Shown here piece after piece: positions 41,714 to 53,974 of a stretch of 64,000 nucleotides of DNA. Origin of the DNA: Oncomelania hupensis (taxonomy: Eukaryota > Mollusca > Gastropoda > Littorinimorpha > Pomatiopsidae). The position numbers and the translations under genes were made by a program. Under the pieces are notes generated by a model. The model was not told the DNA's origin, searched no databases, and saw nothing but the letters and a program-made list of their open reading frames with translations. The first letter of the stretch is position 1. Every line of letters begins with the position of its first letter. The stretch spans positions 81,191,541 through 81,255,540 of the forward strand of contig CM072514.1 of the NCBI GenBank assembly GCA_036898135.1, given 5' to 3'.

Positions 41714-41891
41714 CTTCAGCTTATCTTCCAGCACTTTAATTTCATTGTGGATGAGGTAGCTCACACCACAATACTGGCACACTGTGTCGTCACGCGTCAT
41801 CTTACGAATTTCGTCTGGAAGAGGATGTTGTGGTGTGTAATGCTGAAATTTGCCATCTTCTACTTCAGCTGATGTTGGTTCAGCCATGTTT
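41714..41891 (-). CDS. LEKR1: LEKR1-like coding exon 1 (residues 1-58, start codon)
   Basis: A TTGTTGTACAG acceptor precedes AAAC and the ATG at 41887-41885, so an upstream exon is non-coding. The donor is AAG|GTGCGTG, phase 0. Residues 20-50 (PLPDEIRKM, then CQYCGVSYLI) form the conserved N-terminal block, with a CxxC that could be half of a zinc site. A charged helix leading into the coiled coil follows. Confidence 0.85.
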
Positions 41892-42538
41892 CTGTACAAC
41901 AAACAAAGAGAAAAGGTCCATCCTTTATTAAACAGTTTCCTAAACTTTTACAAAACTGGCTACCCTGCAGTTCCACACAACATTTATTTTTAAAAGAGAA
42001 AACAAGTGAATGCATATGACTTCATCCTATTTTAATATACAATTAAGCTGAATGTTTGAGTGTTTGAGAATATGGGCAGAACTTTGTAGGTGAAATTATC
42101 TAAATATGTGATGTGAATCTGTTATTTTTGCACGATTTTTGATTAATTGATTTTACAGACACACAGTCAGGCTTCTAATTTCTTTTGTGGAAATAAATAA
42201 AGATGTTTTGTATTGTAACTTCTTCTTCACATTGTCCCTACCTGCAATGGCCTTCTATTTGCGGTTGTGACTGCTCCCTCAGTGAACCCTTTTTTTAAAA
42301 AAAAGGAGATCTCATTGGAAAGATCTATCATCTCTGTACCGTGTACGAACGTGAGTGTTAAAACCATGTATACTGTATAGCTTGCTTATATATATATTAG
42401 TATTAGTTGATATACTTGTGATATATATCCGAATTCCGATTAACTTCAAGTCAGTGTCTAGTCTATTCCTATCCCTTTCCAATTATTAAGCACATGACTA
42501 ATAATAAACTGTACCTAATTAATGAAAGATAATCTTAC

Positions 42539-42855
42539 AGAAAGATCTTTCAGTACAACCAACCCTGAAATGTCGAAATCCTGCTGTTGTCGTCTTTAAC
42601 ACTTGCCTAGCGTCTTTCAAATCATGAGGACAAAAACTTCTTCCGGTTAAAAAAATAAAAAATAAAAAATAAAAATATAGTCTTCAAATTCAATCTAACA
42701 AATAGAAGAAATCGATAAATTTACCCTCTTCGACATGCAAAAAGGCGACCAACATCAGACGACAAAAAGAAATTCGTCTTAGTTCAAAGTATCCAAGCAC
42801 GACATTGATCGTCTCAAGAAAAATCATTCGCCGTCGCCATATTGATAACCAATGT
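42539..42855 (-). promoter_or_regulatory. Putative non-coding 5' exon(s) and promoter of the LEKR1-like gene
   Basis: The acceptor at 41892-41893 requires an upstream exon. On the minus strand a donor TTTCT|GTAAGATTA lies at 42538, and another, AGAGG|GTAAAT, near 42724. Above them CAATATGGCGACGG (42844-42831) resembles YY1-type initiator motifs, and ATTGGTT (42853-42847) is an inverted CCAAT box. The transcription start is inferred to be near 42840. Transcript data would be needed to settle the exon limits. Confidence 0.45.
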
Positions 42856-42954
42856 AAACAATGACCCGGTAGAGAATGTAACCAGCGAAAGGTCATGCCG
42901 GTACGACTAAATACTGCGAAAAGGTAGATTTAAGATTTGTGCTATAGTAAGGTG

Positions 42955-43030
42955 GGTGTGAATGTGTGGGTGGGTATGGGTGTGGGTGTGGGTGTGCGTG
43001 GGTGTGGGTGTGCGTGGGTGTGGGTGTTTG
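42955..43030 (+). repeat. GGGTGT minisatellite
   Basis: Repeated GGGTGTGGGTGTGCGTGGGTG-like units next to the putative promoter of the LEKR1-like gene. Confidence 0.85.
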
Positions 43031-43576
43031 TTATCAGTTATATTTGTATGAGGTGGAGTTTGTCCTAACTAAAATACACTGAGGACAAAAGTACGTATGT
43101 TGAGCCTGTAACTTAAAATATGATTGTTTGTAAAATATGATGGTGCTTGGAATGACTATAGTCTAGATCTAACTTCACAATCAGAAGATCTGATTTCACT
43201 GATTTGACAGCCAAAGCGGAGGGCAGGATGATTGAGTGAGATCGAGGTAGCCTACGCGGCGTCCAAACGGAGCTGGGGCATATTGAACTTAACGTGTACA
43301 TCTTCCTCTTGGAGCGACGCCCCTCTACTATCGTACTCACCCCCGCCCCTACCTCCACCATTTCAGCTTGCCTGACTTACGTACGAGATTTTGCAGAACA
43401 CCGAGGGTTTTCTCCGGGTACTCTGGTTTCCTCCCTCCCTTCAAAAATGGTACTGGATGCAGACAAATCTAAATTTAAAAAATGTAAATGGATTTTTAAT
43501 AACGATCTCGTTGCCTTTCTTTTATTTCGATTGAAAAAACAAACTCCTGATATTATTATTATTGTTATTATTATTG

Positions 43577-43645
<69 letters not shown>

Positions 43646-44148
43646 ACTCTCAACAACCCTCAAAACAACTGTACTGTACATGATAATTTTTCTACAATTA
43701 CCTTATGTCTGTCTGTCTGTCGGTCTCTCTCTCTCTCTGTCTGTCGCTCTCTCAATCTCTCTATCTCCCCCCCCCCTCCCTCCCTCTCTCAATGTTCCAT
43801 GTCCTAACCCACCCACCCACCCTCCTTCCCCTGCCTTATCCAATCTCGCCTTGCCTCGCGGGCACAATGCACGTCGGTGCGCAATAAACCATTCTATGTT
43901 AATCATTCCTTCCGGTCTATCCCCCTACCCCTCTCTTCTGTACGCTCGTCTGTGACGTCACTGTACAATTCCATGCGTCTGTGACCACGTACTCTCCAGC
44001 CCCCTTCCAACCTATATAATATTATCATGTGAGATATACATGTTTCATCGACCCCCCCCCCCTCCTCCCTCACACCCAAACAACCAACTTCCAACCTCTG
44101 AATGTGTAAGTGTGTCTGGTCTTCTTTCACACTGCCTCGCTGAGACTA
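43031..44148. other. Intergenic region with SINE body, (AGT)n and pyrimidine-rich DNA
   Basis: 43395-43520 repeats the body of the tRNA-Arg-like SINE on the plus strand (GAGGGTTTTCTCCGGGTACT, TTCCTCCCTCCC, GGTACTGGATGCAG). (AGT)n lies at 43574-43644, then CT- and C-rich DNA to 44075. No supported gene was found in the segment. Confidence 0.6.
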
Positions 44149-44845
44149 CCCCTTGGGGTTATGAGCAATCTTGCACTGTAGATTGTTCTAACCTATAAAG
44201 GGAAAAGTGAACGCCCCAGTTGAAAACCTGTCTTTCCTTTATAGGCATGACCGATTCACTGCGGCAACAGTACCCCCGTTGGAGTGCCAAGGGTTTCAGT
44301 ATAAATAGTATCCCCACTTTCTGGAAATTTAGTTCTTTAAATTCCCACTGTCGCTGTCTTCCTCATTTGCTCTTTCCCATTCCTGCTCTGTCCTATCACT
44401 CTGCTATACTATCTTCTTCTTCGCTAGATCAATGACCTACCTTTGTTCTTGAAAACTCTTCCTGGACAAGACTCCTTGTTTGTGTATGAGGTCTGTTGGA
44501 TCAGCTTGGGAGTATTGGACGCTTTCTGCCGGGTGGTCACTAGGGCTTCCTATGATGTTATTATTTAGCAATATAGGCATTTTATAATTATGTATGTGTT
44601 TTGTTGATAATTTATAATGATGTTTGTATTCTATTTTGTTTTTGTAACCGGGGGTTCGATTAGTTGGGGTAAAGTCTCAGCCGTCCCCTGCGTGGGTTGT
44701 CTTTTTTGTAAAGTGACTGGCCGGTGGAGGGCATTCAGTTTTCCCACTAGGGTTGTTTCAGCAGATCTTTTATGCGGATCGGGGGTTGTCCGGTCCTGAT
44801 TTGGCTCGGAAGAGTCCGCTGGACCTAAAGCAACAATCAATCAAT
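44149..44845 (+). mobile_element. Family A retroposon copy A5, full length
   Basis: About 695 bp from TACCCCTTGGGGTTATGAGC to (CAAT)n at 44830-44850, colinear with the copy at 37525-38228. The flanks GCTGAGACT and GCTCAGACT may be a 9-bp duplication with one change. Confidence 0.88.
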
Positions 44846-44884
44846 CAATCATAGCTCAGACTCGCCGAATCTTAGGTTGAGAGC

Positions 44885-44945
44885 ACAGGCGCTTGTATCT
44901 GGACACGCGAGCTAGGCCTATGCCCGTGATGCGTCTCCTTTTGGT
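44885..44945 (+). repeat. Half copy of the 128-bp foldback element
   Basis: CACAGGCGCTTGTATCTGGA, CACGCGAGC and ATGCGTCTCC match the left arm of the element at 56349-56476. The right arm is replaced by unrelated sequence containing a TGGTTAT/ATAACCA hairpin. Confidence 0.75.
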
Positions 44946-45954
44946 TATCTATAATACTATAACCAAAGGTTGAGAGGTACGTACTCGGCATGAATCTCAG
45001 CTACGCTGTTTTTTTTTTCTTTCTGGCTTTAAATTTCCCAACTCCTTGCTTTTGTCCTCTCAGCATCCTCGTCTTCGCTCTTTCGTACTGTTCGTAATGT
45101 AGACCGATCTGCAATCTATTTAGGCCTATACTCCCCCCCTCCCGCCCATAAAGCTCCCCCCCCACCCGCCCTCCGCTCCCTTTTCCTTTCTTCTCCATCC
45201 ACCATCACTATCTACACACTCCCTCTCTCCTCACTATTGTACGTCTCCACTACCATCCTGCCCACCCCAACCTCACCCTTCCCCACCCACCCGCCCTCAC
45301 CCATTCCCTCCCTCGACCTTTACCCTTATTCATTGCTTTCATGGATTCTTCAGTATTGTACTTGCATGTTGCTTTGTAATCTGTGTATGAGTTATGGTTC
45401 CTAGCTTGGCTGCAGAAAAACAACCAACTTCGCCACGTGCGCGCGGCAGAGACGGACAGTTAAAGGGTTCGTATTGGTGTGGGTGATTGGCAAATGCCCC
45501 CAGTCCTGGCGGTTTGATTTTGAATAAGCTCACCGTATGTTTGCCTTCTTCAGTGCCTCCATATTTTTATGCTTTAGTAACAGTGTTGTTTTTAGTCCAT
45601 TTATGTCTACTTTGTTCGTTTTTATTTTTTTTCATTGTCGTTATCTTTTTCACTCAAGTGTTTTGTGCATAAACCAAGCACACGTGTGTCAACTATAACT
45701 GTTAAGACAACTTGCACTGTTCACTAGAGGTGAATCTTTACAGTTTTAACTGAAGTGTGTGTGTGTGTGTGTGTGTTGGTGCTTTAATTGCAGGGATTAA
45801 ACATCGCTATACAAATGTTACATATTTAAATCGACAGCAAAGGTTTTCCTAACCGTTTCTTCAAAAAGATGGACTCATCTTTGTTTGTCTTAAGATGAAT
45901 CTGGATTTGATTTTTTTTAAATGTTTAAAGAAGAGTTTAGTTAGTACTCCATAT
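44946..45954. other. Intergenic, no supported gene
   Basis: C- and CCT-rich stretch at 45120-45330 and a (GT)n run at 45746-45776. Short ORFs only. Confidence 0.5.
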
Positions 45955-46310
45955 TATTGACGAAGTCCCACAGACCATCGCACATGCCATTGGACAACCT
46001 GAGGACATGCTCACAGTGGTAAAGAAACGGAAACTCCCATAGTTTGGCCACGTCACCAGAGCATCAGGCCTTGCAAAGACCCTCCTACAAAGCACGGTGT
46101 AAGGAGGCAGAAGAAGACAAAAAAGAGGTGGGAGACCAACATTCGAGAATGGACTGGCTTGATAATGAGCGAAGCCATAAGGGTTGCTGAAGATAGAGAA
46201 AGATGGAGTACGCTGGTTAAACGACTATCTGTGGTATCCCCACAACGTTCGAGTTACGGGATAGGAAAGAATAAGATAGGATAGGATAGGATAGGATAGG
46301 ATATTGAGGT
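45955..46310 (+). mobile_element. 5'-truncated RTE copy
   Basis: Plus-strand match to the last 300 bp of the RTE family (GACGAAGTCCCACAGACCAT, AAGAAACGGAAACTCCC, AATGGACTGGCTTGA), with frameshifts. It ends GTTACGGGATAGG and a long (ATAGG)n tail. Confidence 0.85.
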
Positions 46311-46569
46311 GAAAGCTATCCGATGGGCGTGTGAGCAACTTTAAGATTCCTGCTAACGCCACGGACTTTGCTAGCAAAGGGGTCTCTGATGCAGTAATAG
46401 AGCTATGGGTTATAGACAGGCACACCATTATTTCCCTTGGTAACTCACAGTAACGCACTGATGGGTTTGTTTGGCCATGCTCCGCTGCGTTTCGTTCGTG
46501 GTTCCTCTATCTCTGTGCCTCACCCTGTATTCTAAAAGTACGCAATTACAGGTTATTCTTATACGACAG

Positions 46570-46649
<80 letters not shown>

Positions 46650-48554
46650 GTTTATTTTATAAAGCGCAATTTCAAACTAAACAGTTTGCTCAAAGCGCTC
46701 ACACGTATATTGTCACGGAAGCATCGCAGAATAAGACACTGTACAATACACTAAAACATAGAGACTATATAAAGAAATAAATAAATTTTAAAAAATAAAG
46801 GATTAAACTACATACATCTAACACATGCATACACACAAACACACACAAAATTAATATAAGCCAAAACAATAAGCTAAAATTCGTACAAGTGGACATGTGC
46901 AATACAATTAAACAAAAGTAACAAGTTCTAAAACATGTAAGAAACGTTTACTCAAAACCAAACATGGCTTTATACAAATACAATACAGAATAAATACAAC
47001 ACACTGACTGAACTTAAACCTGACACTGACTGACCGAGCCAGAACAAACAAACAAGCAATAAAACCAGTTAAGGCATTATGGAGTAAAATTGTTAACTTT
47101 GCCTAATTTCAGAAGCTCATTACGTGATGATCACAAAAATGCAGCTACAAACTTGATTTTTTTTTTTTAATGCGCTCATATGAGATCTTTTACTGCAATA
47201 ATGTGCAACTAATAAACATCTATGATCACATTATCTAGTGTAACGGAATACAACATATACCTTGAAAAGTTAGAGACGTGATCAAACGGCTTGATGAAAG
47301 TAGATCAAACCCTTCAAAACCCTAGAGAAAACCCCTTCCGTTGACAGGTAAAACGGTGTAACTATTTTAACAATGACTTTAGATTGACTTTAACACATTC
47401 AGTTGTAGCTGACGCCTTTAAACACACAATCTTTGGAGTAAAATCACTTACGACTACCGCTTCAAATAATTTAGAATGTTCAATAGCATTTTCTTGAGTT
47501 TTACGAAGATAATTAAGATTTTGTTATTCTGATTCTGAATTATAACTTCGGTGACTTATATATCATTTATAATTATGCGATTCACCTGTGATTAATGGAC
47601 TATGCTTCTTCACCGACATGTAGGCTACTATAGCGTTGGAAACGGTGTACGTTGAGGTACAGTTATGTGTGGCACGTACAATATTTTGAAACTTTAAAAT
47701 AAACACAGCACATTTTATTTGAATATCACATGCGGCTCGACTACCAGGGGTTGATGGCATATTTATCGCAGCATGCGTCCAAGCACTTTTTGGTTTTCTT
47801 CACTAAGATTTAATTGGTATTGGTATGTTGTGTTAGTTATGTGTGACATTTGAAATATTCCGGAACTTTAAATTAACTATGTTTATTTGAATATCATTTA
47901 TACACGTCTGTGACTGATGGATTGTTTATTACAAATAATACCTCCAGGCAATTTCGTTCTTTTTTTTTTCCTTCTTCAGCGAGATTGACCGTAGCGTTGA
48001 CGAACATGTTATGCTAGTTATTTACGAAGTTATGTTAGTTAGTTCGGATCGCTGAGATTTTAAGCATAATTCGAGACTGTAGGTCTTATGTTAGTAAAAA
48101 CAAAAAGGGTGAAAAGGTTATTAAACTTGTTGTAGCCTACATAAATCCCTTTGCCCCAGCTATCCTTAGCGATGGTGTTTTAGTCCTCTTCGACTTCAAT
48201 GTTTTATGGACTATAATAACTATAGACTACCAACAGGATATCCGGATATATCTATTGATGAAAGTCTCTAAGAAAAGATTTGGTAAATATACAGTTCCTG
48301 GCTGAAAACAACAAGAGTGAAAAGGGGTTGGAGGAGGGCGAGGGTGGAGAGGGAGGAAAGGGGAGAGGAGAGAAGGAGATTGGAGAGAGAAGGTGGAGGG
48401 TGAGAGGGGAAGATGGGGATGAGGAGATACAAGACACTAAAACTAATCCAATGTCCAAATGAATTGTACACACATTTCAGTTGGGCGTGATGGGCTGAAT
48501 AGTACTTTTAATAATAAAACCGTGCCCTGTTGCTGACCTGCCGCTCTTTCCTCT
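46311..48554. other. Intergenic, microsatellite and a LINE-tail fragment
   Basis: (AAT)n at 46570-46649 is followed by AGTTTATTTTATAAAGCGC and GCTCAAAGCGCTCACACG, a minus-strand retroposon 3' end like the one at 54690. From 46720 to 48554 the sequence is AT-rich without recognised genes; a GA-rich tract lies at 48305-48430. Confidence 0.5.
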
Positions 48555-48566
48555 GCACTCTTTATT

Positions 48567-49138
48567 ACATTACATTATTATTGCCTTAGGTCCAGCGGAC
48601 TCTTCAGAGCCAAATCAGGACCGGACAACCCCCAATCCGCATAAAAGATCTGCTGAAACAACCCTAGTGGTAAAACCGAAAGCTCTCCACCAGCCAGTCA
48701 CTTTACAATAAAGACATCCCACGCAGGGGACGGTTGAGACTTCACCCCAACTTATCGAACCACCGTTTACAAAAACAAAATAGAATACAAACATCATTAT
48801 AAATTATCAACAAAACACATACATATAAAATGCCTACATTGCTAAATAATATCATCATAGAAAGCCCTAGTGACCACCTGGCAGAAAACGTCCAATATTC
48901 CCAAGCTGATCCAACAGACCCCATACACAAACAAGGAGTCTTGTCCCAGAAGAGTTTTCAAGAAAAAAGGTAGGAGACTGGTCTAGCGAAGAAGACGATA
49001 GTATAGCAGATTGATAGAAAAGAGCAGGAATGAGGAAGAGCAAATGAGAAAGACAGCGACAGTGGGAATTTAAAGCACTAAATTTCCAGAAAGTGGGGAT
49101 ACTATTTATACTGAAACCCCCGGCACCCCAACGGGGAA
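48567..49138 (-). mobile_element. Family A retroposon copy A6
   Basis: Minus-strand copy with tail (ATTAC)n at 48567-48580 and 5' end at CCCCAACGGGG. The perfect 12-bp duplication GCACTCTTTATT lies at 48555-48566 and 49139-49150. Confidence 0.9.
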
Positions 49139-49732
49139 GCACTCTTTATTTGGCACTAACAATTAGACTGAATGAGCACCACAAGCACTTGACAACATGA
49201 ACCCGGTATAGTACTCTCCTAGTTGTCTAACAAATCCCATTAAAGGACATCACAGTAGTGTGGCACCAACCTGGATTGTTATCTTCCAAATCGCAGACCA
49301 CGTCCACTTTCTTCCATTGAACTGTCGTGTACTTTATATTTTGTTCCTAGTGGTGACTAAATGTTGTTGTCGTTCGAGCTATAATGTAGGTAGACTTCTA
49401 AGACAATTATTGATCTATCAAGAATCCTCCAGCTGGCTCGGGGTTTGATCAGATCTGCGTTTTGAACTGATCTATCATCAGAGAAAAGCGCTACATAAAT
49501 ATTACTATTAGCGAACGTGTTACTCTAAAATTTTTGATATTCAACTTAGCAATCTAGGCTTTGAAAATAAACATATTAATTAACAATTTTCAATAACTGT
49601 AAAGATTTTGAAAAAATGCACTCACTAACTAGAAGGAGTAATTTTAAAAAATAAAATCATTTGCGTGGACAACATTAATTTGGTGAACTGCAAATGTCAG
49701 TTTGGTGTTAAGACCTAATTAAATCGGAGTCT

Positions 49733-49943
49733 TTGATGATGGAGGAGGAGAAGGATGAGGAGAAGAAGAAGAAGGAGAAGGATGAGGAGAAGAAGAAGAA
49801 GAAAAAGAAGAAGAAGAAGAAGAAGAAGAAGAAGAAGAAGAAGAAGAAGAAGAAGAAGAAGAAGAAGAAGAAGACGAATAATAATAATAACAACAACAAC
49901 GAAGAAGAACCACCACCATCACCACCACAAGAAGATGATAAAA

Positions 49944-49997
<54 letters not shown>

Positions 49998-50045
49998 GTT
50001 ATGATGATAAGGAGGAGGAGGAGGAACAGGAGTATGAGGAGCAAA
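49733..50045 (+). repeat. (GAA)n/(GAT)n compound microsatellite
   Basis: GGA- and GAA-rich DNA with a pure (GAA)n core at about 49787-49875, then (AAT), (AAC) and a (GAT)n block at 49945-49996. The poly-Lys, poly-Glu and poly-Asp ORFs across it are artefacts. The preceding 49151-49732 holds no recognised feature beyond a retroposon-like GAAAAGCGCTACATAAAT near 49484. Confidence 0.95.
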
Positions 50046-50489
50046 TGTAAAAGAACAGCGGGATAGAAACGATTTATGACGATAAAAAGTAAATTATTTT
50101 TAGTTAGTGGTATGCAGATTGACTGCATCAGCATTAAATGCTATTTGTAAGGCCGGGTGCAGCAATCTAGTGACATTTATTGCGCAGAGTATAGGCCTAC
50201 GTAACACAAGTCGATTGGTCAATAGTTCCCGCGAGCGATGAGCAGCTTTTAAGGGCAATTTTACCCAGCTTATATTGACAGCCTTCCTGCCTCTGCACAA
50301 TCAGTCACCCTTTATTGTTGCAGCTCTTCATGCGTGGATGACATAACTATTGCGCAGCAATTATAAATCATCTTAAGAGTCAATTCATATCATGTACCAG
50401 CTGACTACAAAAACTTCAAAAAAGTCGCATCGGGTCAACATCGATGCCGGTTAAGGGACAAAAAAGAAGAAAAAAAATTTTTTACTTGC

Positions 50490-50560
50490 ATAGAGCAATC
50501 ACCAGCTCAAAAAAGTGCTGAAGGCGCTGAGTGAAATCAAAATCTATCTCCAGTCGGAAA
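50490..50560 (-). repeat. SINE 3'-tail fragment
   Basis: TAGAGCAATCACCAGCTCAA and GTGCTGAAGGCGCTGAGTG match the conserved SINE 3' region in minus orientation. Confidence 0.5.
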
Positions 50561-51083
50561 AAATTACAACAGAAACAATGCTTCCTATGAAAAGGGTTAA
50601 TGCAATATTAATGTAAAAGGTCGAGGTGGAAAATGAAAGGCCAAGAAACAGCTCGACAGAAAAACAAGAAACAAACCTAACCAACTCTGAATAATCTGAC
50701 GTTAGTAGGGCTCAAAAGAAGCATGAGGCAAACCTCCCAACAACAAAACCGAAAGTAGAAATCTCCAAACCCCGAAGAACAAACATCAAAACCGGAACAA
50801 GATTCAAGTGCGCAAGAAAGGAAGACCGATTTGCCAGAAAAATAAACAATTCTTCGCGGAAGGAAAAGAATTTATTCACTTTATTTCGCAAATCACGAAA
50901 GACGCGGAAAGTGATGAGAGTATGTGCGGGAATTTTGGGTACGAAAAAGCACGTGCGGCACGTGAAGATGACACCGCGACTGGGGTGAAAGATTATATCA
51001 CTAGGCAACTGGCAAGGCCAGTTACCCAATCAGCGCCGACGATGGACCTGGCTAGGTCTGAGACAGACCAATAGAAAGATTCG

Positions 51084-51431
51084 ATGTTTTTGGTGACGGG
51101 CAAGGAGAAACTGATGCTCGCCAACGTTAATGACAGCGACGAAGCAGAAGTGCAGAACGGGAATGCAATTAAAAGTAATTTTACCGGGAGTATTTTATTG
51201 ATTGGACCACGTGTCCACTTTCCTGGCTTTCGAACCAGGCAGCGTGCGTCGACGGTAAACCTACCCTCAAGAACTGCGGGATCGTACTTCACAACTATGG
51301 GTGTAAAATACAAACACTGGAATTTTTGGGAGTGGAAAACGCCATTTGTTTTCACAGGTGCCGACAAATTCAAACGAATCGAGGAAGAATCGGAGGATGA
51401 TGTCGACGAGGACCGGTTGTGCGTCACAAGC
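51084..51431 (+). CDS. Possible first coding exon of an unrecognised protein
   Basis: An ORF from ATG 51084 runs 116 codons and then meets a good donor, AAGCG|GTAAGTAG (51432). The region is richer in CpG than its surroundings. Upstream are CCCAATCAGCGC (51025) and ACCAATAGAAA (51067), CCAAT-type boxes, which could be promoter. The peptide (HWNFWEWKTPFVFTG, then an acidic EEESEDDVDED stretch) matches no family I know. No downstream exon was found, so this may be chance. Confidence 0.3.
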
Positions 51432-51485
51432 GGTAAGTAGTTGTAACGATAACTGACCACTAAGAACATGTACCATTTTAATCCC

Positions 51486-51486
<1 letters not shown>

Positions 51487-51560
<74 letters not shown>

Positions 51561-51561
51561 G
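51487..51561 (+). repeat. (GA)n microsatellite
   Basis: Nearly pure GA dinucleotides. (TTC)n follows at 51703-51740 and TTCC-rich DNA to 51840. Confidence 0.97.
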
Positions 51562-52027
51562 TCATTGTTAATGTTGTTGCTTTGTCGGTGTTCGTTTTGT
51601 CATCGTAATTGTTGTCATTGTGATTGTGGATATTGCAATTTCTCGGGGTTATTGAAATCATACACTAAACGACCGAAACATTACGGAGACCAATATTGCA
51701 ATTTCTTCTTCTTCTTCTTCTTCTTCTTCTTCTTCTTCTTTATTTTTTTTTCAAGTTTCTTTCTTAATTTATTTCCTTCCTTCCATCTTTCCTTCCTTCC
51801 TTCCATTCTTCTTCTTCTTCTTTTTCTTCTTCTTCTTCTCTCGCAGGCTTTTGTTGCTAGATGCAATCACTTTTATTTTTATTTTTAGCATATACTTTGT
51901 CCAAACAGTTATAATACTCGTAATGTCTTTTTCATAGCTTCGTCTGTCTTCGCCTGTTCACCAAAAGACTGTTAATTAAACTTATTTATATTGCTCTCCT
52001 GTCTAGAAATATTGCATAATGCAGATC

Positions 52028-52032
<5 letters not shown>

Positions 52033-52098
<66 letters not shown>

Positions 52099-52115
52099 TT
52101 CTCTCTCTCTCTGTA
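52033..52115 (+). repeat. (CT)n microsatellite
   Basis: Nearly pure CT dinucleotides with two interruptions. Confidence 0.97.
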
Positions 52116-52134
52116 TGTATGTACACACACATGT

Positions 52135-52683
<549 letters not shown>

Positions 52684-53276
52684 GTGTTAATATTTATATG
52701 TACCTTTGTCCGTCTCTCTCCCTGTATTCGCCTCTTATCTCGTTATATTGATCGCTTTATTGTTGTATAAAATTCACATTTTCGCGGCGTGTATTTATAT
52801 AAATAATGTGTTAGTGTGTGCGCGTGTGGGTGTGTGTGTGCGCGCGTGTGTGCTCGTGTGTGCGTGTATGGTGTGTGTGCGTGCGTGATCGCGCTTGGGC
52901 GATCATGTGCGTCGCGCCTTTGTATTTTTGTTCTCCCTATACGCGTGCAGAAATAATAAAGACAGAATTGCAAAGCTGAAGAATAAGAATAAGAATACAT
53001 TTGTGAGCCCGTTTTGAGCATGACAACATCTATTTCATGTACCAGAGGGAACCCCACTTGTCAAGCACACTTCCATAAGTATTTCCAAATATGACGACCT
53101 ACTAGCGCCCAAACCGAGAGTTGCCATTATCACCAGATAATGAGCCAAAAAACTCCACCTTCGGGGAAGACAATCCGATAGAGTGCGCCTACGGTAGCGT
53201 ACTTCCGTAAGTAAATAGGCCTACGTGATCGAGCCCCTTGTAATAACTGTATACCGTGTTGGTTCACGCCATGTGG
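52684..53276. other. Intergenic, GT-rich run
   Basis: (GT/GC)n at 52810-52890. ATGACGACCTACTAGCGCCC at 53091-53110 matches the ends of the foldback family at 53975-54531. Confidence 0.5.
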
Positions 53277-53350
53277 GGCCGGCTAGCTCAGTTGGTAAGA
53301 GCGTCTTGCTAGTAACCGAAAGGTCGCTGGTTCGAATCCCGGATTGGTCA
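53277..53350 (+). mobile_element. tRNA-Thr(AGT)-like SINE head
   Basis: 74 bp with A box TAGCTCAGTTGGTAAGAGC, anticodon-loop sequence CTAGTAA (AGT) and B box GGTTCGAATCC. Two anticodon-stem and two T-stem pairs are broken, and the acceptor stem relies on G-T pairs, so it is a SINE head or tRNA pseudogene and not a working tRNA. The following 120 bp, to an ACAACAACAACG tail near 53470, is probably the SINE body. Confidence 0.65.
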
Positions 53351-53569
53351 ACGTGTGATCATATTATTTTTCCCTTTACCAACAACTGGCCCGCTGGTGT
53401 CAGTATAAATCGGTCCAGTAGTCACCCTATAAGGCGAAAATGTCGTGTGATCTACAAACAACAACAACGTCACGCCATCTGCTGGAGTACCGAACTCTAT
53501 AAAAATGTGTTATTATTAATATATGTTATATGACTAGACTATTAAAAAAATATTATGTATGATTTCAGA

Positions 53570-53715
53570 CTTGGTGAAATGTTTGGAGTGATTATGTACA
53601 TATTGTCAGTACTACAAACTGATTTATTTTGTGAAAAGTCTGTCAGGCCGAGCACAAAATAAATCGTTTGTAGTACTGACAACATGTACATAATCACTCC
53701 AAACATTTCACCAAG
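53570..53715. repeat. Near-perfect 64-bp inverted repeat (hairpin)
   Basis: The left arm 53570-53633 (CTTGGTGAAATGTTTGGAGT...) and right arm 53653-53715 are reverse complements with one mismatch and one single-base gap, around a 19-bp loop. Neither arm occurs elsewhere in the window. Confidence 0.95.
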
Positions 53716-53974
53716 CAAAAAAACATTTGGGGTCGCCTATGAAAGCTGAAGATATATACCGACATCAAAAAAGACTTAAATCTGTAGATTTTGATCCACG
53801 ACCTGAACATGGAAGTACGCGACTATTGGCGCACCTATCGGCTGAACATTTGCATATTCAAGGGAAATAATTTTAATATTTTGGCCCATTGAAATCATCA
53901 CATGTGCTGTGTAATTTACAGAGATACCCGTGATCCCCAGTGTTAATGTATAATTATCAGTTTTTGCCACGCCT

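Larger units (their letters stand above)
8344..41891 (-). other. LEKR1: LEKR1-like coiled-coil gene (whole transcription unit, 16 coding exons)
   Basis: The CDS joins 41887-41714, 40007-39880, 38920-38822, 38410-38235, 32338-32153, 29069-28988, 28265-28188, 20299-20166, 18566-18497, 17997-17904, 12372-12286, 11330-11253, 10795-10630, 10142-10009, 9864-9756 and 8612-8344. All introns are GT-AG, and lengths and phases add up to 2,064 nt, 687 residues plus stop, with no internal stop. Residues 1-58 carry a CxxC in CQYCGVSYLI. About residues 59-600 are heptad-rich, Leu/Glu/Lys/Gln-rich coiled coil. The last 88 residues are Ser/Pro/Arg-rich and end RRRISALLGRPS. The N-terminus resembles LEKR1 from memory of that family, so the symbol is tentative. 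A structural role is likely; nothing here fixes a function. About 94% of the 33.5 kb is intron, mostly transposons. Confidence 0.82.

Noticed and set aside
44617..44799. Recurrent ORF starting MMFVFYFVFV in family A copies
   Set aside because: It appears because the copies are similar, but it is interrupted or shifted in several (5609, 6733, 48615), with no sign of protein-level conservation.
49733..50066. Poly-Lys/Glu/Asp ORFs
   Set aside because: Compound (GAA)n/(GAT)n microsatellite.
53277..53350. Functional tRNA-Thr gene
   Set aside because: Broken anticodon and T stems; the A and B boxes are better explained by a tRNA-derived SINE. The same applies to the tRNA-Arg-like head at 27823-27894.
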